Made by a program: the position numbers and the translations under genes. 64,000 nt of DNA from VAZQ01 sp963840535 (lineage in GTDB: Bacteria; Pseudomonadota; Alphaproteobacteria; Rhizobiales; Xanthobacteraceae): positions 1 to 64,000 of the forward strand of contig CAWIZJ010000069.1 in assembly GCA_963840535.1 (NCBI GenBank), written 5' to 3'. Below the pieces are notes generated by a model, which was not told the origin of the DNA, did not search any database, and was given only the letters and a program-made list of their open reading frames with translations. Below are positions 1 through 9,290 of this stretch, one piece after another. Within the stretch, counting starts at the first letter, position 1. Every line of letters begins with the position of its first letter.

Positions 1-1014
1 TCACCGCCAATAGGCGAAGGCCATTCCACTGCCGGTGCCGGCCGAGGAGCGATAGAGCGGCTGGTAGTCGACGACGGTCATGTCGAGCCCGACTTCCTTC
101 ATCGCGCCTGCGACGGGTATCCAGTTCTTCAGCTCGGAGGTGCCGGAGCGGAAGTTGTAGGGCGGGATCGCAAGCAGGGCGCCGGCGTCCTTGCGCTTCA
201 TCGCGTCGAGGAAATTGCGGTCGAGCTCCTCGTCCACCACGAAATGCGACATGCCGCCGGAGCCGACGACGGCCACGCGCAGGTCCGCGTCCCAGATTGC
301 GATGGATTCGGCCAGCGCCTTCCCGAGCGAGAAGCAGCGCCGCGTGCTCGGCTGGTTGGGCGGATAGAAGGTGTTGACGAAGAACGGCACCGCCGGGACG
401 AAATTCTCCTGCATGATGCGGCGATAGATGAATCCGTAGGCGTGCGGAAGCCCGGAAACGTTGGAGGTCGCGGATTGCGGCAGCCGCGCCGATGCCGCCA
501 CGTCGAAATCGCGCCGGACCAGCTCCTCGATGAGGTGGCGGCCGAGCCCGGGATGGCCGGGATAGCTCTCGGCGGTCCTGCCGTGATGGTTCGGCTCGGC
601 AATCTCGATGCCGGGCGGCAAGCGCTTCTTCTGCTCGTCGGTGAACGGGATGTTGTCGACGCTGTCACCGAAGCACACCATGAAGGCCGGGATGTTGTCG
701 TCCTCGAAAACCTCCATCTGGTCGTTGCCGACCAGGACGGCGACGTCGGGTTTCGCCTCCTTGAACACGCGCGCCATCTCCGCCATGGCACTCTGGCAGG
801 CGTCGTAGCGTTGCTGCTTGACGGGGAGCCTGATCTGATCCTCGAGGTTCTCCCCGGCCCGCAGCCTGGCCAGCTCCTCGAACTTGAAGGTGCCGTCGCG
901 GTAGATGAGCGCGGGATTGCGTTTGTCGGCCTCGACCCTCTGGTCCCATTGCTCGGGCGGGGTCGCCAGCAGGGGGCCGTGCGAAGCTGCCATGCCGAGT
1001 ACGATCTTTGCCAT
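1..1014 (-). CDS. LigB-family class III extradiol ring-cleavage dioxygenase
   Basis: The 337-residue protein belongs to the LigB/protocatechuate 4,5-dioxygenase beta-subunit superfamily: an N-terminal ASHGPLL block with the metal-binding-type His near residue 12, a central FVNTFYPPN block and a GSGGMSHF block with the His used as acid/base in this family. Family members cleave catechol-type rings meta to the hydroxyls using non-haem Fe(II). No LigA-like small subunit is adjacent, so it may act alone. It is the last gene of a minus-strand run, 86 bases after a flavin-dependent oxygenase and close to an alpha/beta hydrolase, which fits oxygenation, ring opening and hydrolysis of an aromatic substrate. 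The substrate cannot be read from sequence. The stop codon lies at the very start of the window, so the gene is complete. Confidence 0.85.
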   Translation of the reverse strand: MAKIVLGMAASHGPLLATPPEQWDQRVEADKRNPALIYRDGTFKFEELARLRAGENLEDQIRLPVKQQRYDACQSAMAEMARVFKEAKPDVAVLVGNDQMEVFEDDNIPAFMVCFGDSVDNIPFTDEQKKRLPPGIEIAEPNHHGRTAESYPGHPGLGRHLIEELVRRDFDVAASARLPQSATSNVSGLPHAYGFIYRRIMQENFVPAVPFFVNTFYPPNQPSTRRCFSLGKALAESIAIWDADLRVAVVGSGGMSHFVVDEELDRNFLDAMKRKDAGALLAIPPYNFRSGTSELKNWIPVAGAMKEVGLDMTVVDYQPLYRSSAGTGSGMAFAYWR

Positions 1015-1100
1015 GTGACGTCTCCACTCATTATCGACGGCAGCGATCCAATCGGGAATCGGATCGAGGCCCGCGGACCCGACGCTGCTTCATGCTGCCT

Positions 1101-2291
1101 TCATGCGACCACGCGTTCTTCCCGCGCACCCGAGACCGCACCGTCGGGAAACGCCTCCTTGAGGCGGGGATAGACCTCGCGCGCGAAGCATTTGATCCCG
1201 CGCACGGTCTCGTCGTGCTCGAGGAACCCGGCCTGGCCCATGATGAGCAGATGACCGAATCCGCCGACGTGGTGGTACATGCGCTCGACCTGGCGGAAGA
1301 CCTGGTCGGGCGTGCCCGCGAACATGATGCCGGCCTCGATCGCCTTGTCCACGGTGGCGTTGGCCCGGTTCGCGGCGTGCTGGTCGATGGCCGCGCCGCG
1401 CAGGATCTGGGCATGAACCGCGGTCGGCACGTAGCCCGGCGGATAGCAGAAGTGGAGCGGCACCTTGTTCGACGTCATGTACCACAGCAGCTTCTCGGCA
1501 CCGGCGCGCGCTTCCGCTTCGCTTTCGGCGGCATAGAGCAATGCCGCATAGGCCAGCCGATCCGCCGGCACGTCGGCTCCGCGACCGGCCGCGCGCCAGC
1601 CCTTGCGGTAGGATTCGTAGATGGCAGGCGTGCCGGCGTAACCGGTGAGAAATGTCGCCTGCACGTAGCCGCGCGCACCCACCCTGCCGGCACCGCCGGG
1701 CGTGGTGGTCGACACCCAGATCGGCGGGTGCGGCTGCTGGTAGGGACGCGGCCAGATGTTGATGTTGCGGTGGTGGAAGAAGCGTCCCTCGTGGCTCACC
1801 GGTCCGTCGTGGCTGGTCCAGGCCTTGACGATCAGGTCCATCGCCTCCCATTGACGCTCGTTCATGCGCACGGGATTGCTGTTGGCCGGCAGCACCTCGT
1901 AGGGCACGCCGCGCACGAAGCCGCATTCGAGCCGGCCTTTCGACAGGATGTCGACCATCGCCATTTCCTCGGCGACGCGCACCGGCTGGCGGCGGTTGGC
2001 GACCGGGTTTCCCAGGATCAGGAGCCGCGACTTGCTGGTCAGCCGCGCCAGAGCAGCCAGCACCAGCGGAGCCGCCGGATCGACGCAGGTCGCGGTCTGA
2101 TGGTGCTCGTTGAGCATGATCTCGACGCCCTCGTCCTCGGCGACGAGCCACTCGTCGATATAACGGTCGTAGAGCGCAGCGCCCCGCTTCGGATCGTAGT
2201 GCCGGTTGGGCAACGAGACGCGGATCGATTCGTATTCGTCCGACGGCGGGAGATAGGGGTAGGCGTTCTCGCTGAAGTGCCACGCTTTCAT
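1101..2291 (-). CDS. LLM-class flavin-dependent oxidoreductase (luciferase-like)
   Basis: A 396-residue bacterial luciferase-like monooxygenase (F420/FMN TIM-barrel fold). Typical stretches are the N-terminal MKAWHFSENAYP, EIMLNEHHQT, LILGNPVANR, RLECGFVRGVPYE and PPIWVSTTTPGG. Such enzymes use reduced FMN and O2 to oxygenate small organic substrates and usually need a separate flavin reductase, which is not seen here. The start is set at the ATG giving MKAWHF because homology begins there, although the frame stays open far upstream. It lies 32 bases after an alpha/beta hydrolase and before a LigB dioxygenase, so a role in hydroxylating or cleaving an aromatic or heterocyclic compound is likely but inferred. 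Confidence 0.85.
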   Translation of the reverse strand: MKAWHFSENAYPYLPPSDEYESIRVSLPNRHYDPKRGAALYDRYIDEWLVAEDEGVEIMLNEHHQTATCVDPAAPLVLAALARLTSKSRLLILGNPVANRRQPVRVAEEMAMVDILSKGRLECGFVRGVPYEVLPANSNPVRMNERQWEAMDLIVKAWTSHDGPVSHEGRFFHHRNINIWPRPYQQPHPPIWVSTTTPGGAGRVGARGYVQATFLTGYAGTPAIYESYRKGWRAAGRGADVPADRLAYAALLYAAESEAEARAGAEKLLWYMTSNKVPLHFCYPPGYVPTAVHAQILRGAAIDQHAANRANATVDKAIEAGIMFAGTPDQVFRQVERMYHHVGGFGHLLIMGQAGFLEHDETVRGIKCFAREVYPRLKEAFPDGAVSGAREERVVA

Positions 2292-2323
2292 GACCTTGCT
2301 CCGAGCCCTTCGCCATTCCCTGG

Positions 2324-3130
2324 TCAACTGTTCAGGAAATGCCGGATCTGCGCCAGTGTCGCCTGCGGCTGCTCGACATGGGGCAGGTGTCCAGCCTCCG
2401 CGATGGTCGCGATCCTCGCCTTGGGGATCAGCTTTGCATAGCGGGCAACGTATTCCGCCGAGACGATGCCGTCGCTGGCGCCGCGCAGGAACAACGTCGG
2501 GACGCTCACCCGATGCAGCCGATGCTTGAGCTTGGGATCGTGCATATACGGCTCCCAGGTCAGCAAGGCCAGTGTCTCGCTGTTGCGGGCAACGATGTGA
2601 AGCTCCTCGTCGGACATCGCCGCCAGGTCGACGGGGTTCCTGGCGGGATCGTGGAAGCGCAGCCGGTCGAGGCGCTCCCGCGGCATGGCGAAGACGTCGG
2701 GAACGTCGAGCTTGTCCGCGGGCCCGGTCTTGACACCCACCGGACCGATCAGCACCAGCCTGCCGATCCGCTCCGGCACCTTGGTCGCGAGGTCGGCGGC
2801 GATCCATCCGCCGATGGAGAACCCGATTACGTCGGTCCGCCTCAAATCGAGGTGGTCCATGAGCTCGAGATAGACGTGCACGATGTCGTCCACGCTGTCG
2901 AGCCAATCCGGAAGCGAGGATTTCCCGAACCCGGGATGGGACGGAGCGACGATGTGCCGGTCGCCGGCGAGCTGAGCCAGGAACGGAAGGTCGAGTGCGA
3001 TGCCGGCGCCGCCGTGCAGATAGACGAGCGGCGCACCGCGACCCTGCTCGCGCAGCTCGAGCTCGACGCCGGCGATGGAGATCATGATCGAGCGGCTCGT
3101 TGCTCCCGAGGGCTTTTCGATGACGGTCAC
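2324..3130 (-). CDS. Alpha/beta hydrolase (MhpC-like)
   Basis: The 268-residue protein is a single-domain alpha/beta hydrolase: oxyanion-hole motif YLHGGAG near residue 40, nucleophile elbow GFSIGG near residue 105, and C-terminal AGHLPHVEQP carrying the catalytic His. This layout resembles C-C bond hydrolases of meta-cleavage pathways (MhpC/BphD), as well as esterases. Its ATG overlaps the stop of the preceding substrate-binding protein gene by four bases (ATGA), so the two are translationally coupled. With a LigB dioxygenase and a flavin oxygenase downstream, hydrolysis of a ring-fission product is a reasonable inference. Confidence 0.85.
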   Translation of the reverse strand: MTVIEKPSGATSRSIMISIAGVELELREQGRGAPLVYLHGGAGIALDLPFLAQLAGDRHIVAPSHPGFGKSSLPDWLDSVDDIVHVYLELMDHLDLRRTDVIGFSIGGWIAADLATKVPERIGRLVLIGPVGVKTGPADKLDVPDVFAMPRERLDRLRFHDPARNPVDLAAMSDEELHIVARNSETLALLTWEPYMHDPKLKHRLHRVSVPTLFLRGASDGIVSAEYVARYAKLIPKARIATIAEAGHLPHVEQPQATLAQIRHFLNS

Positions 3131-4170
3131 TGCGGCTTCCGCTGATAGGGGCCGAGCTCGCCGTTCGCCCTCTGGGCAAACGACATGTCGATGACGTCGG
3201 CCGCCTTGATCTGCCCGGTGATCCAGCCCTGCTGCCTGAAGAAGTCCAGATCCTTCTGGACGCTGGCGGCGTTGACCGTACCGTTCACGTCGACCGCATG
3301 CGAATGCATCCCCCGGATCAGCTCCGACTTCATGTTGAAGCTCTTCGCCATGATCTGCACGATGTCATCGGAGCCCGGCGCTGCGATCTTGTCTCCACGC
3401 ATGGCGTCGTTGTAGGCGCGCACCCCGCGCAGCCATGCGCGCATGAACTTTTCCGCGACCGGCTTGCGTTCGGTCGCGAACTTGTCGCTGAAGAAGATCA
3501 CCGAGATCTGCTGGTCGGGATAGAACTCGTTGGTGTCCATGAAACGCACGCCGATGCCGGCGTTCACGGCAGCCGTCGCCAGCGGCTCAATGAAGAAGCT
3601 GCCGTCGAGCGCCTTGTTCTGCATGGCCGCAAACTGCTGCGGAAACGAGAGATAGACCGGGGTCACGTCGTCGAATTTGATGCCGGCATGCTTCGCCGCT
3701 TCGTTGAGCAGCGAGAGGGAAGTCACGCCCTGCGCCGCGAACCCCATGCGCATGCCCTTGAGGTCCTTGAGGCTCTTGAACTTGCCGCTGTCGATCAAGT
3801 CCTTGCGCATGAATACGGTCTGATAGAGGTAGCCCTTCTCGGTGTGGCCGCGATCGGCCACCACCCTGAACTTGAGGCCGCGCAACATGGCGTTCCAGAA
3901 GCCGACCGAGAGCGCTCCGCTGCCGACGTCGAGCTCGCCCGTGCCGAGCGGCGCGATCACCTTGGCCCCGGAATCGAGAATGATGAGGTTGACGTCGAGG
4001 CCCTCGTTCCTGAAGTAGCCTTTCTCCTCCGCGATGTAGAATGGCGCGTCGCCGGCCGACCCGCCGGTTCCGACCGTAACCTTGTCGACCGCCCGTAGGG
4101 GGCCGGCAGTGCTCGCCGCAAGCAGGCCCGCCAGAGCGGCCGAGATCGCCAATCGCGAGATCGTCAGCAT
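3127..4170 (-). CDS. ABC transporter substrate-binding protein (NMT1/SsuA-like)
   Basis: The 347-residue protein begins with a signal peptide (hydrophobic AALAGLLAAS, cleavage near residue 28) and continues with the NMT1/SsuA fold of periplasmic binding proteins, for example APFYIAEEKGYFRNEGLDV and LGTGELDVGSGA. Members deliver thiamine precursors, sulfonates, nitrate or aromatic compounds to a permease/ATPase pair. No permease or ATPase lies beside it in this run; the nearest pair of the matching class is at 13207-14751, next to its own binding protein. It is coupled to the downstream hydrolase and probably captures the substrate of this catabolic cluster. Confidence 0.85.
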   Translation of the reverse strand: MLTISRLAISAALAGLLAASTAGPLRAVDKVTVGTGGSAGDAPFYIAEEKGYFRNEGLDVNLIILDSGAKVIAPLGTGELDVGSGALSVGFWNAMLRGLKFRVVADRGHTEKGYLYQTVFMRKDLIDSGKFKSLKDLKGMRMGFAAQGVTSLSLLNEAAKHAGIKFDDVTPVYLSFPQQFAAMQNKALDGSFFIEPLATAAVNAGIGVRFMDTNEFYPDQQISVIFFSDKFATERKPVAEKFMRAWLRGVRAYNDAMRGDKIAAPGSDDIVQIMAKSFNMKSELIRGMHSHAVDVNGTVNAASVQKDLDFFRQQGWITGQIKAADVIDMSFAQRANGELGPYQRKPQ

Positions 4171-4222
4171 CGGCGTCCTCCCTGTTGTCGTCGTTGGTCG
4201 CGTCGTTGACCGTCGTCCAAGC

Positions 4223-4300
4223 CTAGTGTGGCGGTTCAGAAGTCCGCATCATTCTTGCCGCGAGTCCGACATGCGGACTTCTGAACCAAAGCCACACTAG
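4223..4300. repeat. Imperfect palindrome 1 (CTAGTGTGG ends)
   Basis: The left arm, starting CTAGTGTGGCGG at 4223-4249, is matched by the inverse complement of 4271-4300 except for a three-base insertion in the right arm, giving a stem of about 27 bp with a 21-base loop. It lies between a substrate-binding protein gene and an amidohydrolase gene and is followed 12 bases later by a second palindrome with the same outer CTAGTGT. It looks like a short REP- or MITE-type element or a transcript-stabilising hairpin. Confidence 0.8.
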
Positions 4301-4312
4301 ATCAATAAGTTG

Positions 4313-4387
4313 CTAGTGTCCTTCGATTCCGAAGTTCGCAAACGAGGGTGCCGCGGAATGATGCGAACTTCGGAATCGGGACACTAG
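4313..4387. repeat. Imperfect palindrome 2 (CTAGTGTC ends)
   Basis: The arms at 4313-4340 and 4362-4387 are inverse complements apart from a two-base insertion in the left arm (core CGATTCCGAAGTTCGCA). The outer CTAGTGT/ACACTAG is shared with the palindrome at 4223-4300 but the inner arms differ, so this is a related element and not a duplicate. The remaining bases up to the amidohydrolase stop at 4537 show no gene. Confidence 0.8.
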
Positions 4388-4536
4388 CCGATCGCGCGAA
4401 CAGCGGTAAAGGCGCGCCCACGCATGCTCGGCATGCCCGAGTTTTCGGGCCTCTCTCCGTCCCGCGTGCGGGATGATTCCCTCACCTGGGCTGGGGATCG
4501 GATCGCATCGAAACACGGAGTCACGGGGAGCCGCCG

Positions 4537-5544
4537 TCACAGCTTGAACAGGGCCTGCGCATTGCGATAGCAGATCTTTTCCCGCTCCGACTGCGCGATG
4601 TCGAGCGACGCGATCACCCTCATGGTCTCCCGGATGTAGCTCGCTCCCCCTTCCGCCCCGAACGGCGCGTCGGACGCGAACAGCACGTGGTCGGCACCGT
4701 AGAATTCGAGACCGCAGACCGTTCCGATGCGTCCGCCGCACAGCGCCGTGTCGGCGTAAAAATCCTTGAAGCAGTCGATCGGCGGCCGGCCTAGCATCGC
4801 GAGCACGCTGCTGTAGTCCTCGTCCGAGGTGCGGCTGCCCAGCGTCGCCCATCCGGTCTCGAGGCGAGCGTCGAAGAACGGGATCATGGCGCCCAGGTGA
4901 TGAATCAGGATCTTGAGCTGCGGGAGCCGCGTGGTCACGCCCGAGAAGATCAGCCGCGCCATGGTGCAGCTGGTCTCGTAGGGCCAGCCGAGAATGGCCC
5001 AGATCTCGTATTTCGACCTGGTCTCGGCGGGGAAGTCGGGGACATCGGCGGTGCGCGCGGGATGCAGCAGCACCGGCTTGCCGGTCCGGGCGGCGATCTC
5101 GAAGATCGGAAAGAAGCGCGGCTCGTCCAGACAAGCACCGGCAACGTTGGTGTGGAGCTGCAGCCCGTTGGCATCGCCGTGAACGAGAATTCGCTCCGCC
5201 TCCTTCGCCGCCGCCTCCGGTGCGTTCATCGGCAGCGCGCCGACATAGCCGGCGAACCGATCGGGATATTTCGCACACAGCGCAGCGAGGCCGTCGTTGG
5301 CCACGCGGGCGAGATCCGGCGACTGGTCCGGTCCCGCCATGGCGTCGATGGGCGGTAATCCGAGCGAGAGGATCTCGGAGTAGTCGTCGAACTCGTCCAT
5401 CATCCTGAGACGGGCGTCGAGGTCGTAGATGGTGCGCACGCCCTGCATGCGCTTGCCGATATCGCGGGTGCCGCCCGCCGTCCGCGACATTCTCTCGAAC
5501 AGGCTCGACGGGAAGAAATGGCAGAAGGCGTCGATATGGCGCAT
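4537..5544 (-). CDS. Amidohydrolase family protein (ACMSD/gamma-resorcylate decarboxylase-like)
   Basis: The 335-residue protein belongs to the Amidohydro_2 TIM-barrel family. It starts MRHIDAFCHFFP, where the usual metal-binding HxHxxP is reduced to a single His followed by CHFFP. It has VLLHPART, KILIHHLGAMIPFF and FASDAPFGAEGG, which supply the later His residues and the catalytic Asp. Relatives are non-oxidative decarboxylases (ACMSD, gamma-resorcylate decarboxylase) or lactone hydrolases. The altered first motif makes the metal state uncertain. It follows the MetE-like gene by four bases, so the two are co-transcribed in the 1-7956 cluster. Confidence 0.8.
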   Translation of the reverse strand: MRHIDAFCHFFPSSLFERMSRTAGGTRDIGKRMQGVRTIYDLDARLRMMDEFDDYSEILSLGLPPIDAMAGPDQSPDLARVANDGLAALCAKYPDRFAGYVGALPMNAPEAAAKEAERILVHGDANGLQLHTNVAGACLDEPRFFPIFEIAARTGKPVLLHPARTADVPDFPAETRSKYEIWAILGWPYETSCTMARLIFSGVTTRLPQLKILIHHLGAMIPFFDARLETGWATLGSRTSDEDYSSVLAMLGRPPIDCFKDFYADTALCGGRIGTVCGLEFYGADHVLFASDAPFGAEGGASYIRETMRVIASLDIAQSEREKICYRNAQALFKL

Positions 5545-5548
5545 GGCG

Positions 5549-6715
5549 TCAATTCCACAATTGCCTGCTCGCCAGGCGGGCGCCCTGCGCCAGCGCCTCG
5601 AACTTGGCCCACATGATGCTGGGATGCACGCGGCGATAGAAGGTGCCCTGGGCGAAGCCGCAATCGGTGCCGGCCATCACGTTCTCGCGGCCGAGCAGAT
5701 TGGCGAAGCGCAGGATGCGTTCGGCCACCAGCTCGGGATGCTCGACCACGTTGGTGGCGTGGCTGATCACGCCGGGTATGAGCACCTTGCCCTCCGGCAG
5801 CTTGACGTCCTTCCACACCTGCCATTCGTGCTCGTGACGGGGATTGGCCGATTCGATGACATAGGCGCCGGCGCGCACCTGCAGGATCAGATCGACGATG
5901 TCGCGCAACGCCACGTCGCTGACATGGGGGCCGGGCCAGCTTCCCCAGCACACGTGATAACGCACGCGATCCTCGGGAATGCCCGCGAGCGCGTGGTTGA
6001 GCGATTCCACGAACTTCCCAAGCCAACGACGGTACTGCTCGAACGTCGCGGGCGGGACCATGCGGTCGTACGCGGTCGCCGCACGCGCGTCGTCGATCTG
6101 CAGAATGAAGCCGGCATCGACGATCATCTTGTATTCCGTGCGCATCGCATCGGTGATCGCCTGAAGCCAATCCTCCTCGTTCTTGTAGTGCTCGTCCTTG
6201 CGGTCCGGCAGCACGCTCGAAGGCGCCACCACCGGCATGAAGGCCTCCTCCACGTCGACATCCGCGAGCGCAGCGTTGAAATTGTCGATATCGCGCTGCA
6301 CGGTCGCCTGCCCGATGTACCGAACAGGGCCGATGCAGGCGACAATCCTGTCGTTGGCCATCGGCTCGCGAACGTCGAGCTCGGCATAGAATTCCTTGAA
6401 CCGAGTACGGTCGGCGCCCGGAACCCCGGGCCGGAAGCCCGACGGAATCGCCCGCAGTTCGAAGCCGCTCAGACGCTCGATCACGTATTGGTTCCAGCTG
6501 ATCGCCTTGCCGTACTCGCCGTCGCTGATCACGTCGAGCCCCGCTTCGGCCTGGCGGCGGACCGCCTCGGCGACCGACCGCTTCAGGCAGGCTTCGTAGG
6601 CCGGCCGATCGTACGATTTGCCGCCCTGCTTGGCGCGCATGATCTCCTGCAGCGCCGCGGGACGGATCAGGCTTCCGACATGGGTGGTGAGAATCCGCTC
6701 GCTGCTGGTCTTCAT
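5549..6715 (-). CDS. MetE C-terminal-domain-like methyltransferase family protein
   Basis: At 388 residues this matches the stand-alone MetE catalytic-domain family (cobalamin-independent methionine synthase C-terminal barrel, also epoxyalkane:coenzyme M transferase), not full-length MetE of about 750 residues. Seen features are the opening TTHVGSLIRP, ISDGEYGK, YHVCWGSWPGPH with one Cys/His set and GTDCGFAQG with a second Cys, consistent with a Zn(II) site that activates a thiol. Such proteins in catabolic clusters probably move methyl or alkyl groups to or from a thiol; the substrate is unknown. The gene is packed between a CoA transferase and an amidohydrolase. Confidence 0.8.
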   Translation of the reverse strand: MKTSSERILTTHVGSLIRPAALQEIMRAKQGGKSYDRPAYEACLKRSVAEAVRRQAEAGLDVISDGEYGKAISWNQYVIERLSGFELRAIPSGFRPGVPGADRTRFKEFYAELDVREPMANDRIVACIGPVRYIGQATVQRDIDNFNAALADVDVEEAFMPVVAPSSVLPDRKDEHYKNEEDWLQAITDAMRTEYKMIVDAGFILQIDDARAATAYDRMVPPATFEQYRRWLGKFVESLNHALAGIPEDRVRYHVCWGSWPGPHVSDVALRDIVDLILQVRAGAYVIESANPRHEHEWQVWKDVKLPEGKVLIPGVISHATNVVEHPELVAERILRFANLLGRENVMAGTDCGFAQGTFYRRVHPSIMWAKFEALAQGARLASRQLWN

Positions 6716-6764
6716 GATCCGGCCCGGGACTCCTTGCTTGCATGCGCGTGGTTCGTGTGCTCCA

Positions 6765-7956
6765 TCAGATCACCGATGCGGCCCGCAGCTCCGCGATCTC
6801 GCTCGGATCATAGCCGAGCTCCGCCAGCACCGCGTCGGTGTGCTCTCCCAACGTTGGGGCGGGCGAGGCGCACTCGTCGCGTCGGCCATCGATCAGCAGC
6901 GGGCGGTGGATGGCGGTGATCTCGCCTTCGGTCGCGTGTCGCTGCTTGTAGAACGTGCGCAAGTGACGCACCTGCGGATCGTCGAGCACGTCCTGGAGGC
7001 TTTGCACGGGGGCGAAGGGCACGTCGTGCGTTTCGAGCGCGCTCATCCAATGGGTGCGTGGCCTGGTCGCGATAACGTCGGCGAACTCACCGCTCAGCTC
7101 GCCGTAGTTCTCGATCCGCAGAGTCGCGCGTGGTGAACCGCTCGTCGTGCAGGAGATCCGGGCGCTCGAGCGCCGCGACCATGGCTTCGAAGAACTTCGG
7201 CTGCGACGACAGGTGGATGCCGATGAGCTTGCCGTCGCTGCAGCGGAACGCGAAGGACTGCGAGGCTGCGACCCTGGTGAGGCGGTCGCTCACGATGCCG
7301 GCCCTGGTGTAGTTCGCGAATGGATCGGGAATGAAGGCGATGCCCGCCTCCAGCATGTTGATCTCGACGCGATGGCCGCGGCCGCTGCGCTCGCGATCGA
7401 ACAGGGCACCGAGGATGCCGTAGCAGGCGAACATCCCGGTGGCGTTGTCCGGGATGGTCGGCCCGCTCGACTGCGGGTGCTCCGGATCGAGCTGCAGGCT
7501 GGCGATCCCGCTCAGCGACACCGCAACGTTGTCGTAGGCCGGCCGCGCGCTGTAGGGTCCGGACGTACCGAACCCGGTGATCGAGCAATGGATCAGCCGC
7601 GGGTTCGTGCTCGTGAGGATGTCCGCGCCAAGGCCGAGCTTCTCCATGATGCCGGGGCGATAGTTCTCGAGCAGGATGTCGGCGTGCGCCACCAGCTCGA
7701 GCATGAGGGCACGACCCGCCTCGGCGCGCAGGTCGAGCTGGACGCTGCGCTTGCCGCGGTTGTAGGCAACGAAATTCGGGCTGTATCGCCCGCCCCGGAA
7801 GCTGCGGAAGGGGTCGCCTTGCGGCGGCTCGACCTTGATGACGTCGGCGCCGAGATCAACGAGCATCAACCCCGTGAGCGGCGCCGTGATCACCGTGCTG
7901 AGCTCGACGACGCGGATGCCTTTGAGAACATTTGTCACGCAGGATTGCTCCGCCAC
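6765..7956 (-). CDS. CaiB/BaiF family CoA transferase (frameshifted)
   Basis: This is a class III CoA transferase split between two frames. Residues from LKGIRVVELSTVITAPLTG through ALERPDLLHDERFTTRD are in one frame (7956 to about 7125). RIENYGELSGEFADVIATR to the C-terminus is in another (about 7118 to 6765). The total length is one base over a multiple of three, so one extra base near 7118-7126 explains the break and would give a normal protein of about 396 residues. The catalytic Asp of this family lies in the middle part, in the first fragment. It is the promoter-proximal gene of the 1-7956 run and would activate a carboxylic acid as its CoA thioester. Confidence 0.8.
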
Positions 7957-8185
7957 CCGGCCTCACTATTGGCCGAGATGGCGTGAAGCGCAATGCCAGC
8001 TGCGCGCCTCGACCCGCGCCACGGCATTGTCGCACCGTTGGCCGGATTGAAGGTGAGGAAGGTGCTCACCATGGTCCGCGCCACCCACCGGCACGCAGCC
8101 GAAGGCGAACATCGACATGGCGGTCGCGTCGATCCCACCAAGCATGCGCCGGTCGGCTCTTGCGTCACCGCGGGAGGGCCACGTA

Positions 8186-8201
8186 GTATCCAACTGGTTA
8201 C
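8186..8201. promoter_or_regulatory. Putative TetR operator 1 (GTATC-N6-GTTAC)
   Basis: GTATC CAACTG GTTAC is an inverted repeat with one mismatch to the GTAAC-N6-GTTAC consensus shared with the sites at 11262-11279 and 12016-12031. It ends 48 bases before the epimerase ATG at 8250. The rest of the 293-base gap from 7957 to 8249 shows no gene. Confidence 0.55.
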
Positions 8202-8249
8202 TTATTCCAATCGGATCGCTGCCAGAGGGCTCGATCGAGGATCCCCGGA

Positions 8250-9290
8250 ATGACCGCCTCTCCCGTCGCGCTACCGGATCGCCTGCACGACGTCACTCAC
8301 CTCGACGACGTGATGACGACACCGTCGCCGGCACTGGTGGCGGAGCTCGGCACGCTGCCCGGCGACCTCATCATTCTCGGCGTCGGCGGCAAGATCGGGC
8401 CGACGCTGGCGCGGCTGGCCAAGCGTGCGGCGCCGGGCAAGCGGGTCGTGGGTGTGGCCCGCTTCAGCGAAGCCGGCGTGCGCGAGGAGCTCGCCGCCGC
8501 CGGCGTCGAATGCATGGCGGCCGATCTGCTCGACCGCAGTCAGATCGAGGCGCTGCCGAAGCTCCCCAACGTCGTGTTCATGGCCGGCCGCAAGTTCGGC
8601 TCGTCCGGCCGCGAGGAGGAGACCTGGGCGATGAACGCGCACGTGCCGGCGCTGGTCGCCGACGCGTTTGCAGACTCGCGCATCGTCGCCTATTCGACCG
8701 GCTGCGTATATCCCTATGTCGACGTATATGGTGGCGGTGCCACCGAGGCGACACCGGCAACACCGCCGCCCGGCGCCTATGCCAATTCGTGCGTCGCCCG
8801 CGAGGCGATGTTCCAGTATTTCTCGCGACTGCGCGGCACGCCGGGCCGGATCATCCGCCTGAACTACGCGATCGACATGCGCTATGGCGTGCTGCACGAT
8901 GTCGCCAGCCGAGTGCTCGCCGCTCGGGAGATCGACCTTGCGACCGGCCACGTCAACGTGATCTGGCAGGGCGATGCCAACGCCATGGTGTTGCGCGCCT
9001 TTCACCACTGCACGGTGCCGACCAGCCCGCTCAACGTCAGCGGACCGGAGACGGTGAGCGCGCGCTGGCTCGCGGAGTGCTTCGGGCAACGCTTCGGAAA
9101 GGTACCGAGGTTCAAGGGCACCGAAGCGGCCGACGGGTGGCTGGTGAATGCCGCCGAGGCCATGCGGCTGTTCGGCTATCCGAGCGTGCCCCTCTTGAGG
9201 CTGGTGGATTGGACCGCGGATTGGGTCGCACGCGGCATGCCGAGCCTCGGCAAGGACACCCACTACGATACACGCGATGGCAATTTCTGA
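8250..9290 (+). CDS. NAD-dependent epimerase/dehydratase family protein
   Basis: The 346-residue extended short-chain dehydrogenase has a Rossmann fold starting LIILGVGGKIGPTLARLA, where the usual GxxGxxG appears as GVGGKIG. It continues with MAADLLD, VVFMAGRKFG, and a YSTGCVYPY segment in place of the Ser/Tyr region. The classical YxxxK is not obvious: the equivalent stretch reads YANSCVARE, with Ala-Arg where Lys is expected. Catalysis may therefore differ from true sugar epimerases, and a dehydrogenase or other sugar-modifying role is possible. It sits just downstream of a putative TetR operator and overlaps the acetyltransferase gene by 14 bases. Confidence 0.8.
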   Translation: MTASPVALPDRLHDVTHLDDVMTTPSPALVAELGTLPGDLIILGVGGKIGPTLARLAKRAAPGKRVVGVARFSEAGVREELAAAGVECMAADLLDRSQIEALPKLPNVVFMAGRKFGSSGREEETWAMNAHVPALVADAFADSRIVAYSTGCVYPYVDVYGGGATEATPATPPPGAYANSCVAREAMFQYFSRLRGTPGRIIRLNYAIDMRYGVLHDVASRVLAAREIDLATGHVNVIWQGDANAMVLRAFHHCTVPTSPLNVSGPETVSARWLAECFGQRFGKVPRFKGTEAADGWLVNAAEAMRLFGYPSVPLLRLVDWTADWVARGMPSLGKDTHYDTRDGNF

